A stretch of DNA of 64,000 nucleotides, taken from contig JBCDCY010000009.1 in NCBI GenBank assembly GCA_039180875.1, positions 90,600 to 154,599 of the forward strand, read 5' to 3'. Positions 8,093-15,447 of this stretch are shown here, one piece after another; within the stretch, counting starts at the first letter, position 1, and every line of letters starts with the position of its first letter. Source of the DNA: JBCDCY01 sp039180875 (GTDB taxonomy: Bacteria; Pseudomonadota; Alphaproteobacteria; Rhodobacterales; Rhodobacteraceae). The notes under the pieces are model-generated. The model ran no database searches and was not told the origin of the DNA. It saw nothing but the letters and a program-made list of their open reading frames with translations. Both the position numbers and the translations under genes were made by a program.

Positions 8093-9087
8093 TGCGGGCC
8101 CCGGCCTTCTGGTGGCGGCCGGCGGAGCGGCCGGGGCTCTGGCCCCCGTTGCTCACCCCGGTGGCGGCGATCTGGCGGTTGGCGAGCGACCGGCGGCAGG
8201 CCCGGGCCCGGCCCGTGCGCGTCGGCGTGCCCGTCATCTGCGTCGGCAATCTGGTCGCCGGCGGCGCCGGTAAGACCCCGACGGCCATCGCAGTGGTCGA
8301 GCATCTGCGCGCCGCCGGCCGGTCCCCCCATATCGTCACCCGCGGCTATGGCGGCACGGCCGTCGGCCCCCTGGCGGTGACGATGGAGAGCGCGGCCGCC
8401 GTCGTCGGGGACGAGGCACCCTTGCTCGCCGCCTTCGCGCCCACCTGGGTGGCGCGGGATCGGCTAGCCGGGGCCGAGGCGGCGATTGCCGCGGGGGCCG
8501 ACGTGATCGTGCTCGACGACGGCCTGCAGAACCCGGGCCTCGCCAAGGACCTGTCCTTTGCCGTGGTCGATGCCGAGACGGGTTTCGGCAATGGTCGCCT
8601 GATCCCCGCCGGCCCGTTGCGAGAGCCGGTGATGGCGGGCCTCGGCCGGGTGCAGCACGTCCTTCTCGTCGGATCGGAGGCGGCACGCGTCGCCTGCCTC
8701 CGCCGGGAACCAGCATTGGCCGGGCGGAGTATCTTGGAGGCCGAGATCACGCCGCTCGCCACCGGCATGGCCTGGTCCGGCCTGCGGGTCGTGGCCTTTG
8801 CCGGCATCGGCCGGCCGGAGAAGTTCTTCGCGACCCTGCGCCAGCTCGGCGCCGAGCTGACCGCGACCCACGCCCTCGGCGATCACCAGCGCCTCGCCCG
8901 ACCCTTGCTGGAGCGCCTGGCGCGGGAGGCGGCGGGCCGGAATGCCCAGCTGGTGACGACGGAGAAGGACGCGGCCCGCCTGCCGCCGGATTGGCGCCAA
9001 AGGGTGCTGACCCTGCCGGTGCGCCTCCGCCTCTCCCCCCCGGATGCGCTCGACCCGATCCTAAAGCCGCTTTTTTTGGATATTTAG
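8092..9087 (+). CDS. lpxK: Tetraacyldisaccharide 4'-kinase LpxK
   Basis: A 331-residue membrane-associated kinase that phosphorylates the 4' position of tetraacyldisaccharide-1-phosphate to give lipid IVA. The P-loop is GNLVAGGAGKT (residues 52-62), preceded by VPVICVGN. DVIVLDDGLQNPGLAKDL carries the conserved DDG-Q motif, and GRLIPAGPLREP and LVTTEKDAARLP are typical family blocks. It directly follows waaA with a 1-nt overlap and ends the operon. The last codons, including the stop, lie inside a 54-nt imperfect palindrome that recurs at 47.8 kb, so the C-terminus may have been reshaped by that repeat. Confidence 0.96.
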   Translation: MRAPAFWWRPAERPGLWPPLLTPVAAIWRLASDRRQARARPVRVGVPVICVGNLVAGGAGKTPTAIAVVEHLRAAGRSPHIVTRGYGGTAVGPLAVTMESAAAVVGDEAPLLAAFAPTWVARDRLAGAEAAIAAGADVIVLDDGLQNPGLAKDLSFAVVDAETGFGNGRLIPAGPLREPVMAGLGRVQHVLLVGSEAARVACLRREPALAGRSILEAEITPLATGMAWSGLRVVAFAGIGRPEKFFATLRQLGAELTATHALGDHQRLARPLLERLAREAAGRNAQLVTTEKDAARLPPDWRQRVLTLPVRLRLSPPDALDPILKPLFLDI

Positions 9088-9144
9088 ACCAGTAAGAAAG
9101 CCAGATCGCTTTCGCATTGACCCAGATGTCCCCGCCGGAGGCAT
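9078..9144. repeat. Dispersed palindromic repeat, copy A
   Basis: An imperfect inverted repeat of 54 nt (9078-9131) begins GGATATTTAGACC and ends with CCCAGATGTCC, with GAAAG/CTTTC arms around the centre. It is followed by the constant tail CCCGCCGGAGGCAT. A copy of identical length and layout is at 47799-47865. It overlaps the last codons of lpxK. Possibly a transcription terminator or a REP-like mobile palindrome. Confidence 0.7.
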
Positions 9145-9169
9145 CCGCCGCCGCGGCGCACGCCGTCGC

Positions 9170-9652
9170 TTAAGGAGAGGGCACCCGCCGCGCCGCCGGC
9201 GGATAGCCGAGCGATCCCTGGGCGCCGAACCGCGCATGACAGTCGTGGCAGGCTGAGATCACGTTGATCGCCACCGGCCGGCCTTGGGGCGCGACCAGCA
9301 TGTAGAACCAGTCGTCGGTCTCGGGCGAGGTGCCGGCCGCGGCCTTCTGCATGAGGTAGAGCGGTCCGGCCTCCACGGTCCCGTCCGGGCCGATCCGAAA
9401 GGTCTCCGCCGCCAGCACGCTGGCCTCCGGGATCTCGGACACCGTGCCGTAGCTGAGATAGGCAGCCGCGCCGGCGGCGTTCACCCACGGCAGGAGGAAA
9501 CGATCGCCGTGGGCCGCCGAGCGGAACGGCGCCGTGCTGCCACGGGCCCAGAAGCGGTAGTTCTCCACATGCTCCGCCGGCACCCAGCGTTTCGGGCCGG
9601 TCAGGTAGCCGGCGTGGAGGGCGTCTTCGAGACAGCGATAGACCGCGGCCAC
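9170..9652 (-). CDS. Cytochrome P460-like c-type heme protein
   Basis: Downstream of the first canonical start there are 160 residues. SACHDCHARFG near the C-terminus contains a CxxCH heme c site (Cys135-His139). YGTVSEIPEASVLAAETF, GPLYLMQKAAAG and DDWFYMLVAPQG match the cytochrome P460 fold, a periplasmic family containing heme-linked oxidases and cytochrome c' variants. The open frame continues upstream to 9772 and encodes an excellent signal peptide (RALLALALAAGLGC), but has no ATG, GTG or TTG there; see the findings. It lies 3' of mlaC and probably shares its transcript. Substrate unknown. Confidence 0.72.
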   Translation of the reverse strand: MAAVYRCLEDALHAGYLTGPKRWVPAEHVENYRFWARGSTAPFRSAAHGDRFLLPWVNAAGAAAYLSYGTVSEIPEASVLAAETFRIGPDGTVEAGPLYLMQKAAAGTSPETDDWFYMLVAPQGRPVAINVISACHDCHARFGAQGSLGYPPAARRVPSP

Positions 9653-9758
9653 GTCTGCGTCGGAGGGCGGGCCGTTGCCCAGGCCACCAGCGCAGCTTGC
9701 CGTCGCCTCGGCGCTCGGACAGCCGAGGCCCGCCGCGAGGGCGAGGGCGAGGAGCGCC

Positions 9759-10361
9759 CTAGGAACGGATATCGGCGATGACGGCGTTGATGTCGCCCCC
9801 CCGCTGCTCCAGCAAGCTGCCGATCAGCTCACGTTCCGAGGTGAGGAGCGAGACGCCCTCGATCACCAGATCGAAGACGCGCGTGGGCCCGTTGCGGTCG
9901 GTCAGCCGCCATTCGACCGCCACCCGCTCACTCGTCCCGCCGATCTCGGTCAGCACCCGGAAGCCGCGCTGGCCTTCGTCGACTGCGCGGCGCACCTGCA
10001 CCGCTTCGTTGCGGTAGTCGTTGAAGCGGCGGCTGTACTTCGCGGCGATGTAGTCCTTGAACGCCTCGGTGAAGGCGCCCTTCTCCGCGTCGCTGGCGCT
10101 TCGCCAGGCAACGCCGAGGGAGTAGCGCGCGATCGCGTCCATATCGGCCCGCCGCTCCAGCAATGCCCGCAGGCCAGAGGCCTGAGTCGCGGGCGGGCCG
10201 TTGGCGTTGATCAGAGTGACGACCTCGCCGACCGTCTCCTCGACGAACTGCTTCGCCTCGTCGTCATTGAGCGCCCGGGCGCCCGAGGGCGCAAAGGCAA
10301 GCAGTGCGCCGCTCAGCAGCATCGTCAGGGCTGCCCGCCGCGCCCATCGCAGTTCCGGCAT
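9759..10361 (-). CDS. mlaC: MlaC/Ttg2D-family phospholipid-binding periplasmic protein
   Basis: A 200-residue protein with a signal peptide (MPELRWARRAALTMLLSGALLAFA, cleavage near the GARAL sequence), then the MlaC fold: FVEETVGEVVTLIN, FTEAFKDYIAAKYSRRFNDY and VFDLVIEGVSLLTSERELIGSL. MlaC shuttles phospholipids across the periplasm between the outer-membrane MlaA complex and the MlaFEDB transporter. The ATG at 10361 is chosen because GGAGG lies 10 nt upstream and it starts the signal peptide. Other mla genes are not in the window, although mlaA often adjoins mlaC in this group. It is divergent from the type I secretion genes. Confidence 0.9.
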   Translation of the reverse strand: MPELRWARRAALTMLLSGALLAFAPSGARALNDDEAKQFVEETVGEVVTLINANGPPATQASGLRALLERRADMDAIARYSLGVAWRSASDAEKGAFTEAFKDYIAAKYSRRFNDYRNEAVQVRRAVDEGQRGFRVLTEIGGTSERVAVEWRLTDRNGPTRVFDLVIEGVSLLTSERELIGSLLEQRGGDINAVIADIRS

Positions 10362-10713
10362 CGCATCCACCTCCACGCAAAAGCGCGTATGTTCCAGCAT
10401 CTTCTCCACCCCCGTTATATCCAACGCCAGAGATGTTGTCGAAGCCGCCATATCGCAAATACGTGAGCGCGGATCGGCGCGACATGCCATCCCGCCGCGG
10501 CGGGCTTTCGCCGATCGCATCCTGCTGACGGACGTTCACGAAGTCGCAATGGAGCTGCCGCACGCTCCATCGGAACACCCTTGCGATGGTCGAGCGCCTT
10601 CCCGCCGATCCATCGTTGCGATATGAGACACAGCCAACAGCACGTCGCTGATGGACGCACTATGGCTGAGGGGCGCGCGTCATCGGGGCGGGCGGTCCGT
10701 GGGAGTGAGAGCG
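10362..10713. other. 352-nt divergent intergenic region between mlaC and the T1SS genes
   Basis: No convincing gene is present. The mlaC side holds a promoter-like pair (10414-10443). The middle has the 14-bp palindrome CCCGCCGCGGCGGG (10491-10504) followed by CTTTCG. The T1SS side has GGGAGTGAGA as a ribosome site before the ATG at 10714 but no clear -35/-10. Confidence 0.5.
10414..10443 (-). promoter_or_regulatory. Possible mlaC promoter
   Basis: On the minus strand TTCGAC (10443-10438), an 18-nt spacer and TATAAC (10419-10414) lie about 50 nt before the mlaC ATG. The -10 is good and the -35 weak. Confidence 0.4.
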
Positions 10714-12459
10714 ATGGCCGGAAAGGCACTGGCGGGACGGGCCGGAGGCGCGGGGGAGTTGCGCGAGGGGTTGTCGCCCAGCCGCCGCCTGTTCCTTTAT
10801 GTCGGGCTTTTCAGCTTTTTCGTGAACATCCTGATGCTGACCGGGCCGCTCTTTATGCTGCAGGTCTATGACAGGGTGCTGTCCAGCCGGTCCGAGGCGA
10901 CGCTGGTGGCGCTTTTCGCCCTGGTCACCGTGCTCTACGCCATCATGGGTTTTCTCGACTATGCCCGCGGCCGGGTGATGGCCCGGGTCGGGGCGGCGTT
11001 TCAGTCCTTCTTCGACAAGCGGGTGTTCGAGGCGGTGCTGCGCCGCTCCCTCGCGCCGGAGGATCGCAACCGCCCCTCGACCGGCCTGGCGGACCTCGAA
11101 TCAGTGCAGCGCCTGACCTCGTCGACCGCGCTTTTTGCCGTTTTCGACATCCCCTGGACGCCGATCTTCATCGCCGCGATCTTCCTTTTCCATCCGCTGC
11201 TCGGCTGGCTGGCCGTGGCGGGCGGTTTGCTGCTGATCTCGATGACGGTGCTGAACCAGATCCTGTCGCGGCGCTCGCAGATGGAGGGGGGCGGCGCCAG
11301 CGTCGCGGCGGAGAACTTCGCCGAGGCCGCACGGCGGGAGGCGGAGCTGGTCGAGGGGCTCGGCATGCGGGAGGCGGTGCTGGCGCGCTGGCGGGCCTAC
11401 CGCGACAAGGCGCTGGAGACCCAGATCGACGCCAGCGACACCACAGGCACCTTCACCACCGCCTCGAAAACCTTCCGGTTCTTCCTGCAGTCGGCGATGC
11501 TGGGTCTCGGCGCCTGGCTGGTCTTGCAGAACCAATTGACCCCGGGCGCGATGATCGCGGGCTCCATCCTGCTCGGCCGGGCGCTGGCGCCGATCGAGCT
11601 TGCCATCGGCCAATGGGCCTTGGTGCAGCGGGCGCGGCTTGGCTGGGACCGGCTGACCGAATTGCTGGAAAAGACCCCGCTCGAGCCGCCGCGGACGGAG
11701 CTGCCGCGACCCCGCGCCATCCTCGACGTGCAGCAGATCACCGTGCTGCCGCCGGGGGAGAAAGTGGCGACGCTGCGCATGCTCTCCTTCCGGGTGGAGC
11801 CGGGCACGGCGCTCGGCGTCATCGGCTCCTCGGCCGCGGGCAAATCGACCCTCGCCCGGGTGCTGACCGGGATCTGGCACCCGGCCTCCGGCAAGGTGCG
11901 CCTCGACGGCGCGGCGCTCGAACAATACGGCTCGGAGGCGCTGGGGCGCCATATCGGCTACCTCCCCCAGGACGTGACGCTCTTCAACGCCTCGGTGGCG
12001 GAGAACATCGCCCGGCTTGAGGCGCAGCCCAATCCGCAGAAGGTGGTGGAGGCGGCCAAGAAGGCCGGCGCGCACGAGATGATCCTGCGCCTGCCCGACG
12101 GTTACGACACGAAGATCACCATGGGGGGCGGGCGCCTCTCAGGTGGGCAAAAGCAGCGCCTCGGCCTCGCCCGGGCGATGTACGGCGAGCCGGTGCTGCT
12201 GGTGCTGGACGAGCCGAACTCCAATCTCGACAGCCAGGGCTCGGAGGCCCTGAACACCGCCATCCGCCAGATGAAGGCGGAGGGCAAATCGGTCATCATC
12301 ATGGCGCACCGGCCGGCGGCGATTGCGGAATGCGATCTGCTGCTGCTGCTCGATGCCGGCACGCGCCGCGCCTTCGGACCGCGCGACGAGGTGCTGAGGG
12401 AGCACCTGCAGAACTACGCGCAGGTCGTGGGCGCCATCGGACAGGAGCAATCGCGATGA
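10714..12459 (+). CDS. Type I secretion system permease/ATPase (PrtD family)
   Basis: A 581-residue ABC exporter half-transporter. An N-terminal membrane domain (LFLYVGLFSFFVNILMLTG, LVALFALVTVLYAIMGFL, IFIAAIFLFHPLLGWLAV and a later helix pair) precedes the nucleotide-binding domain. Walker A is GSSAAGKST (about 371-379), the signature LSGGQKQRLGLARA, Walker B VLLVLDEPNSNLDS (Asp499) and the H-loop IIMAHRPAA. There is no N-terminal peptidase domain, so it is the PrtD/HlyB-like class that exports proteins with uncleaved C-terminal signals. The ATG at 10714 follows GGGAGTGAGAG; an upstream in-frame ATG at 10651 is possible but has no ribosome site. It overlaps the HlyD gene by ATGA. The RTX protein at 61957 is the obvious candidate substrate. 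Confidence 0.94.
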   Translation: MAGKALAGRAGGAGELREGLSPSRRLFLYVGLFSFFVNILMLTGPLFMLQVYDRVLSSRSEATLVALFALVTVLYAIMGFLDYARGRVMARVGAAFQSFFDKRVFEAVLRRSLAPEDRNRPSTGLADLESVQRLTSSTALFAVFDIPWTPIFIAAIFLFHPLLGWLAVAGGLLLISMTVLNQILSRRSQMEGGGASVAAENFAEAARREAELVEGLGMREAVLARWRAYRDKALETQIDASDTTGTFTTASKTFRFFLQSAMLGLGAWLVLQNQLTPGAMIAGSILLGRALAPIELAIGQWALVQRARLGWDRLTELLEKTPLEPPRTELPRPRAILDVQQITVLPPGEKVATLRMLSFRVEPGTALGVIGSSAAGKSTLARVLTGIWHPASGKVRLDGAALEQYGSEALGRHIGYLPQDVTLFNASVAENIARLEAQPNPQKVVEAAKKAGAHEMILRLPDGYDTKITMGGGRLSGGQKQRLGLARAMYGEPVLLVLDEPNSNLDSQGSEALNTAIRQMKAEGKSVIIMAHRPAAIAECDLLLLLDAGTRRAFGPRDEVLREHLQNYAQVVGAIGQEQSR

Positions 12460-14096
12460 CAGCGGCAGGCAATGGCGGCGACGACAAGGCGGGCCCTGGC
12501 GGCAAGGCAGGGGCGGGCGAGGGCGCCGGCCAAAAGGGCAAGGGGCAACGGGTCGAGGCCCGGGTGACATCCCAGACCAGCCATCCCGCCCCGACCGGCG
12601 AGGTGAAGATGCCCGCGGCCCAGCAGATGCGGGTGGCGACGGCGAAGGTCGATGCCTCCGTTGCCAAGCCGGGCACTCCGGGGGGTGCCGCGCCGAAGGC
12701 GGCGGCGGCCGGGCCGAGCGCGATCGCGGCCGGTGGCCCCGCGGCGGCCCTGCAGGCAGCGCTTGCCGGCGGGGGCGGGGGCGGCGCGCCGTCGGGTGCC
12801 GCTCAGGTGGCGCAGCAATGGGCGCCGCGCCGGCACCTGATGATCGGCATGATCGCGCTCGTCGTTCTGGTCGTCGGCATCGGCGGCTGGTCGGTCTTCA
12901 GCTCGATCGCCGGCGCAGTGGTGGCCACCGGCCAGATCGAGGTCGAGAGCAACCGCCAGGTCGTGCAGCATCCCGACGGCGGCGTGGTGGGCGAGATCCT
13001 GGTGGATGACGGCGACCTGGTCGATGCCGGCGCCGTGCTGCTGCGCTTCGACGACACCCTGCTCCGCTCCGAGCTGGCGATCATCGAGAGCCAGTATTTC
13101 GAGGTCGTCGCCCGCCGCGGCCGCCTGGTGGCGGAGCGGGAAGGTATTGACGAAATCACCTTCGATGAGGTGCTGCTGGAGCGTGAGAGCGAGGAGATCG
13201 CCGACCTGATGGCCGGGCAAAACCGGCTTTTTGAATCGCGCCGCGAGACACGGGCGCAGGAGATCTCTCAGCTGCGGGAGCGTCAGACCCAGATCAGCCA
13301 GCAGATCGGCGGATTGGAGGCGCAGCTCGCCGCCCTCGACACTCAGCAAAGCCTGATCGGGGAGGAGTTGTCGAGCCAGCTCGACCTCTTGGAGCGCGGC
13401 CTCACCCAGCAGTCCCGCGTGCTCGCCCTGCAGCGGGAGGAGGCGCGGCTGCTCGGCCAGCTCGGCGAGCTCACCGCCGGCATCGCCGAGAACCGCGGCC
13501 GGATCGCCGAGATCGAGATCCAGATCGTCAACCTGGTCGCCCAGCGGCGGGAGGAGGCGATCACCACGCTCCGCGATCTGCAGTTTCGCGAGAACGAGCT
13601 GCGCGAGCGGCGCCTGTCGCTGCTGGAACAGCTCTCGCGCATGGAGCTGCGCGCGCCGGTCAGCGGCGTGGTCTACGGCCGCCAGGTCTTCGCCGTGCGT
13701 TCCGTCGTGCGGGCGGCCGATCCGGTGATGTACATCGTGCCCCAGGACAGCAACCTGGTGATCTCCAGCCGGATCGAGGCGATCCATGTCGATCAGGTGC
13801 ATGTCGGGCAGGAGGCGGTGCTGCGCTTCTCCGCCTTCGACCAGCGCACCACGCCGGAGGTCTACGGCTCCGTCAGCATGGTCTCGGCCGATGTCTTCAC
13901 CGATGAGGCGACGGGAGCCTCGTTCTACATGGCCGAGATCCTGCCGCAGGAAGGGGAGATGGAGAAGCTCGGTGCGCAGACCCTGATCCCGGGCATGCCG
14001 GTGGAGACCTATATCCAGACCGGCGCGCGAACGCCGCTCAATTACCTGGTGAAGCCGCTCGCCGACTACTTCAACAAGGCGTTCCGGGAGAACTGA
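12456..14096 (+). CDS. HlyD family type I secretion periplasmic adaptor
   Basis: A 546-residue membrane fusion protein of the PrtE/HlyD type that bridges the ABC exporter to the outer-membrane channel. One transmembrane helix (LMIGMIALVVLVVGIGGWSV, about 128-147) is followed by a lipoyl/beta-barrel half (VVQHPDGGVVGEILVDDGD), a long coiled coil (about 230-390, rich in Glu, Gln, Leu and Arg) and the second barrel half (LRAPVSGVVYG; IPGMPVETYIQTG). The N-terminal 125 cytoplasmic residues are unusual: a Gly/Ala/Lys-rich low-complexity tail including a run of six Gly, far longer than in classical HlyD proteins. The start overlaps the exporter stop (ATGA). No TolC gene lies in this window. Confidence 0.93.
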   Translation: MTAAGNGGDDKAGPGGKAGAGEGAGQKGKGQRVEARVTSQTSHPAPTGEVKMPAAQQMRVATAKVDASVAKPGTPGGAAPKAAAAGPSAIAAGGPAAALQAALAGGGGGGAPSGAAQVAQQWAPRRHLMIGMIALVVLVVGIGGWSVFSSIAGAVVATGQIEVESNRQVVQHPDGGVVGEILVDDGDLVDAGAVLLRFDDTLLRSELAIIESQYFEVVARRGRLVAEREGIDEITFDEVLLERESEEIADLMAGQNRLFESRRETRAQEISQLRERQTQISQQIGGLEAQLAALDTQQSLIGEELSSQLDLLERGLTQQSRVLALQREEARLLGQLGELTAGIAENRGRIAEIEIQIVNLVAQRREEAITTLRDLQFRENELRERRLSLLEQLSRMELRAPVSGVVYGRQVFAVRSVVRAADPVMYIVPQDSNLVISSRIEAIHVDQVHVGQEAVLRFSAFDQRTTPEVYGSVSMVSADVFTDEATGASFYMAEILPQEGEMEKLGAQTLIPGMPVETYIQTGARTPLNYLVKPLADYFNKAFREN

Positions 14097-14129
14097 GCAC
14101 CGGGACGGCGCTGGTCTGAGGGACGGCGC

Positions 14130-14687
14130 GTGCGGATCGTCGGCGGGCGCTTTCGCGGCCGCCCGATCGCTGCGCCGGCGCCGGGCGACCGGCGGATCCG
14201 GCCGACCACCGACCGGGTGCGCGAAAGCCTGTTCAACCTGATCGCCCATCGGGCCGAGGCGCCGGACCTAGAGACGGCGCGGGTGCTCGACCTCTTCGCT
14301 GGCACCGGCGCGCTCGGCTTCGAGGCGCTGAGCCGGGGCGCGGCCCATGTCACGTTCGTCGAGCGCGCCCGGCCGGCGCTCCGCCTGATCCGGGAGACGG
14401 CCGCTGCCCTGGACGTCGCCGAGCGCGTCACGATCCTGGCGGCCGACGCGACCCGGGCGCCGGTGCCGCCCGGCGCCGTCTACGACCTGATTTTCCTCGA
14501 CCCGCCCTACGGCCGCGACCTGGGCGCCGCGGCACTTACCGCGGTGGCGACGTCCTTCGCCCCTGGGGCGCTGGTCGTGTGGGAAGAGATGGCGGAGATG
14601 CCCGCGGTCGCGGACCTCCAGCGGATTGACTGTCGGCGCTACGGCGACACGGTCGTCACTCTGCTGACCGCCAGCCAGGGCGCTTGA
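14130..14687 (+). CDS. rsmD: 16S rRNA (guanine(966)-N(2))-methyltransferase RsmD
   Basis: A 185-residue SAM-dependent methyltransferase acting on G966 of 16S rRNA in 30S subunits. MRIVGGRFRGRPIAAP and RIRPTTDRVRESLFNLI form the family N-terminus, VLDLFAGTGALGFEALSRGA is the SAM-binding motif, and YDLIFLDPPYGRD holds the catalytic (D/N)PPY. Length is normal. The start is GTG, with GAGGGACG upstream, 34 nt after the HlyD stop. It may be transcribed with the T1SS genes but is functionally unrelated. Confidence 0.95.
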   Translation: MRIVGGRFRGRPIAAPAPGDRRIRPTTDRVRESLFNLIAHRAEAPDLETARVLDLFAGTGALGFEALSRGAAHVTFVERARPALRLIRETAAALDVAERVTILAADATRAPVPPGAVYDLIFLDPPYGRDLGAAALTAVATSFAPGALVVWEEMAEMPAVADLQRIDCRRYGDTVVTLLTASQGA

Positions 14688-14690
14688 GCG

Positions 14691-14732
14691 AGAAAAGGTC
14701 GAGGCTGCGAGGCCTGAGGCGCAGCCCCGACC
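14691..14732 (-). terminator. Rho-independent terminator of the YceI gene
   Basis: On the minus strand a 13-bp stem (GGTCGGGGCTGCG / CGCAGCCTCGACC, one mismatch) with a 10-nt loop is followed by TTTTCT, directly after the YceI stop. The hairpin may also limit read-through from rsmD on the other strand. Confidence 0.75.
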
Positions 14733-14738
14733 GGGGGA

Positions 14739-15338
14739 TCAGGACGCCTCGCCCGACCCTTTCATTTCCGTCGAGATGAAGATGTCGATCTCGTCCGACA
14801 CCGGGCCGAGGAACAGGTCCAGGCCCCAGTCGGAGCGGTTTACCGTGCCGGTGGCGGTCAGGCCGATCCAGTTGCCCTCGAAATACGGGATGAACTGGCC
14901 GAGCGGATGCTCGCCATGGGCGTTGATGCTGACGTCGAGGGTGATCGGATTGGTCACGCCCCGGATCGTCAGATCGCCCGTCACCTTGGCCGAGGTGTCG
15001 CCGGTGCGCTCCACCCCGGTGGAGACGAAGGTCGCCGTCGGGAACTCCGCCGTGTTGAACAGATCCGCCCCGGCCATGTGGCCGTCGAAGGCCTCGATGC
15101 CGGTGTCGATGCTCTCGAGCGGGATCTCCACCGTGATCTCGGTCGCGTCGATATTGTCGAGATCGAACTCGACGGAGCCGTTGACGGTGCGGAAATGCAC
15201 CGACTGCTCCGACATCCCGGCATGGTCCCAAGAGGCGCGGACCTGGGTGTGGCCGGGGTCGAATGTGTAGGTCTCGGCGGCGGCCGCGCCGACCCCGAGG
15301 CTCAGGACGGCGGTGGCGGCCAGAAGGCGGATGCGCAT
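14739..15338 (-). CDS. YceI family periplasmic protein
   Basis: A 199-residue protein with a signal peptide (MRIRLLAATAVLSLGVGAAAAE) and the YceI lipocalin-like fold: YTFDPGHTQVRASWDHAG at the start, then FHRTVNG-type strands, DLFNTAEFPTATFVSTGVE and LTIRGVTNPITLDV. YceI proteins bind isoprenoid-like lipids such as polyprenyl quinone precursors. The start has GGGAGAG upstream. It is a single gene with its own terminator downstream. The C-terminal ISTEMKGSGEAS is slightly longer than usual. Confidence 0.92.
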   Translation of the reverse strand: MRIRLLAATAVLSLGVGAAAAETYTFDPGHTQVRASWDHAGMSEQSVHFRTVNGSVEFDLDNIDATEITVEIPLESIDTGIEAFDGHMAGADLFNTAEFPTATFVSTGVERTGDTSAKVTGDLTIRGVTNPITLDVSINAHGEHPLGQFIPYFEGNWIGLTATGTVNRSDWGLDLFLGPVSDEIDIFISTEMKGSGEAS

Positions 15339-15447
15339 GCGGCTCTCCCTTCATGCATCTGCAGTACCCGCGAGATGTGGGTCTGAGCGCGCCGAGGTCC
15401 ATCCCAAGCCACGGAACCAATTGTTCACAGTTTCAGAACAGAACCGG

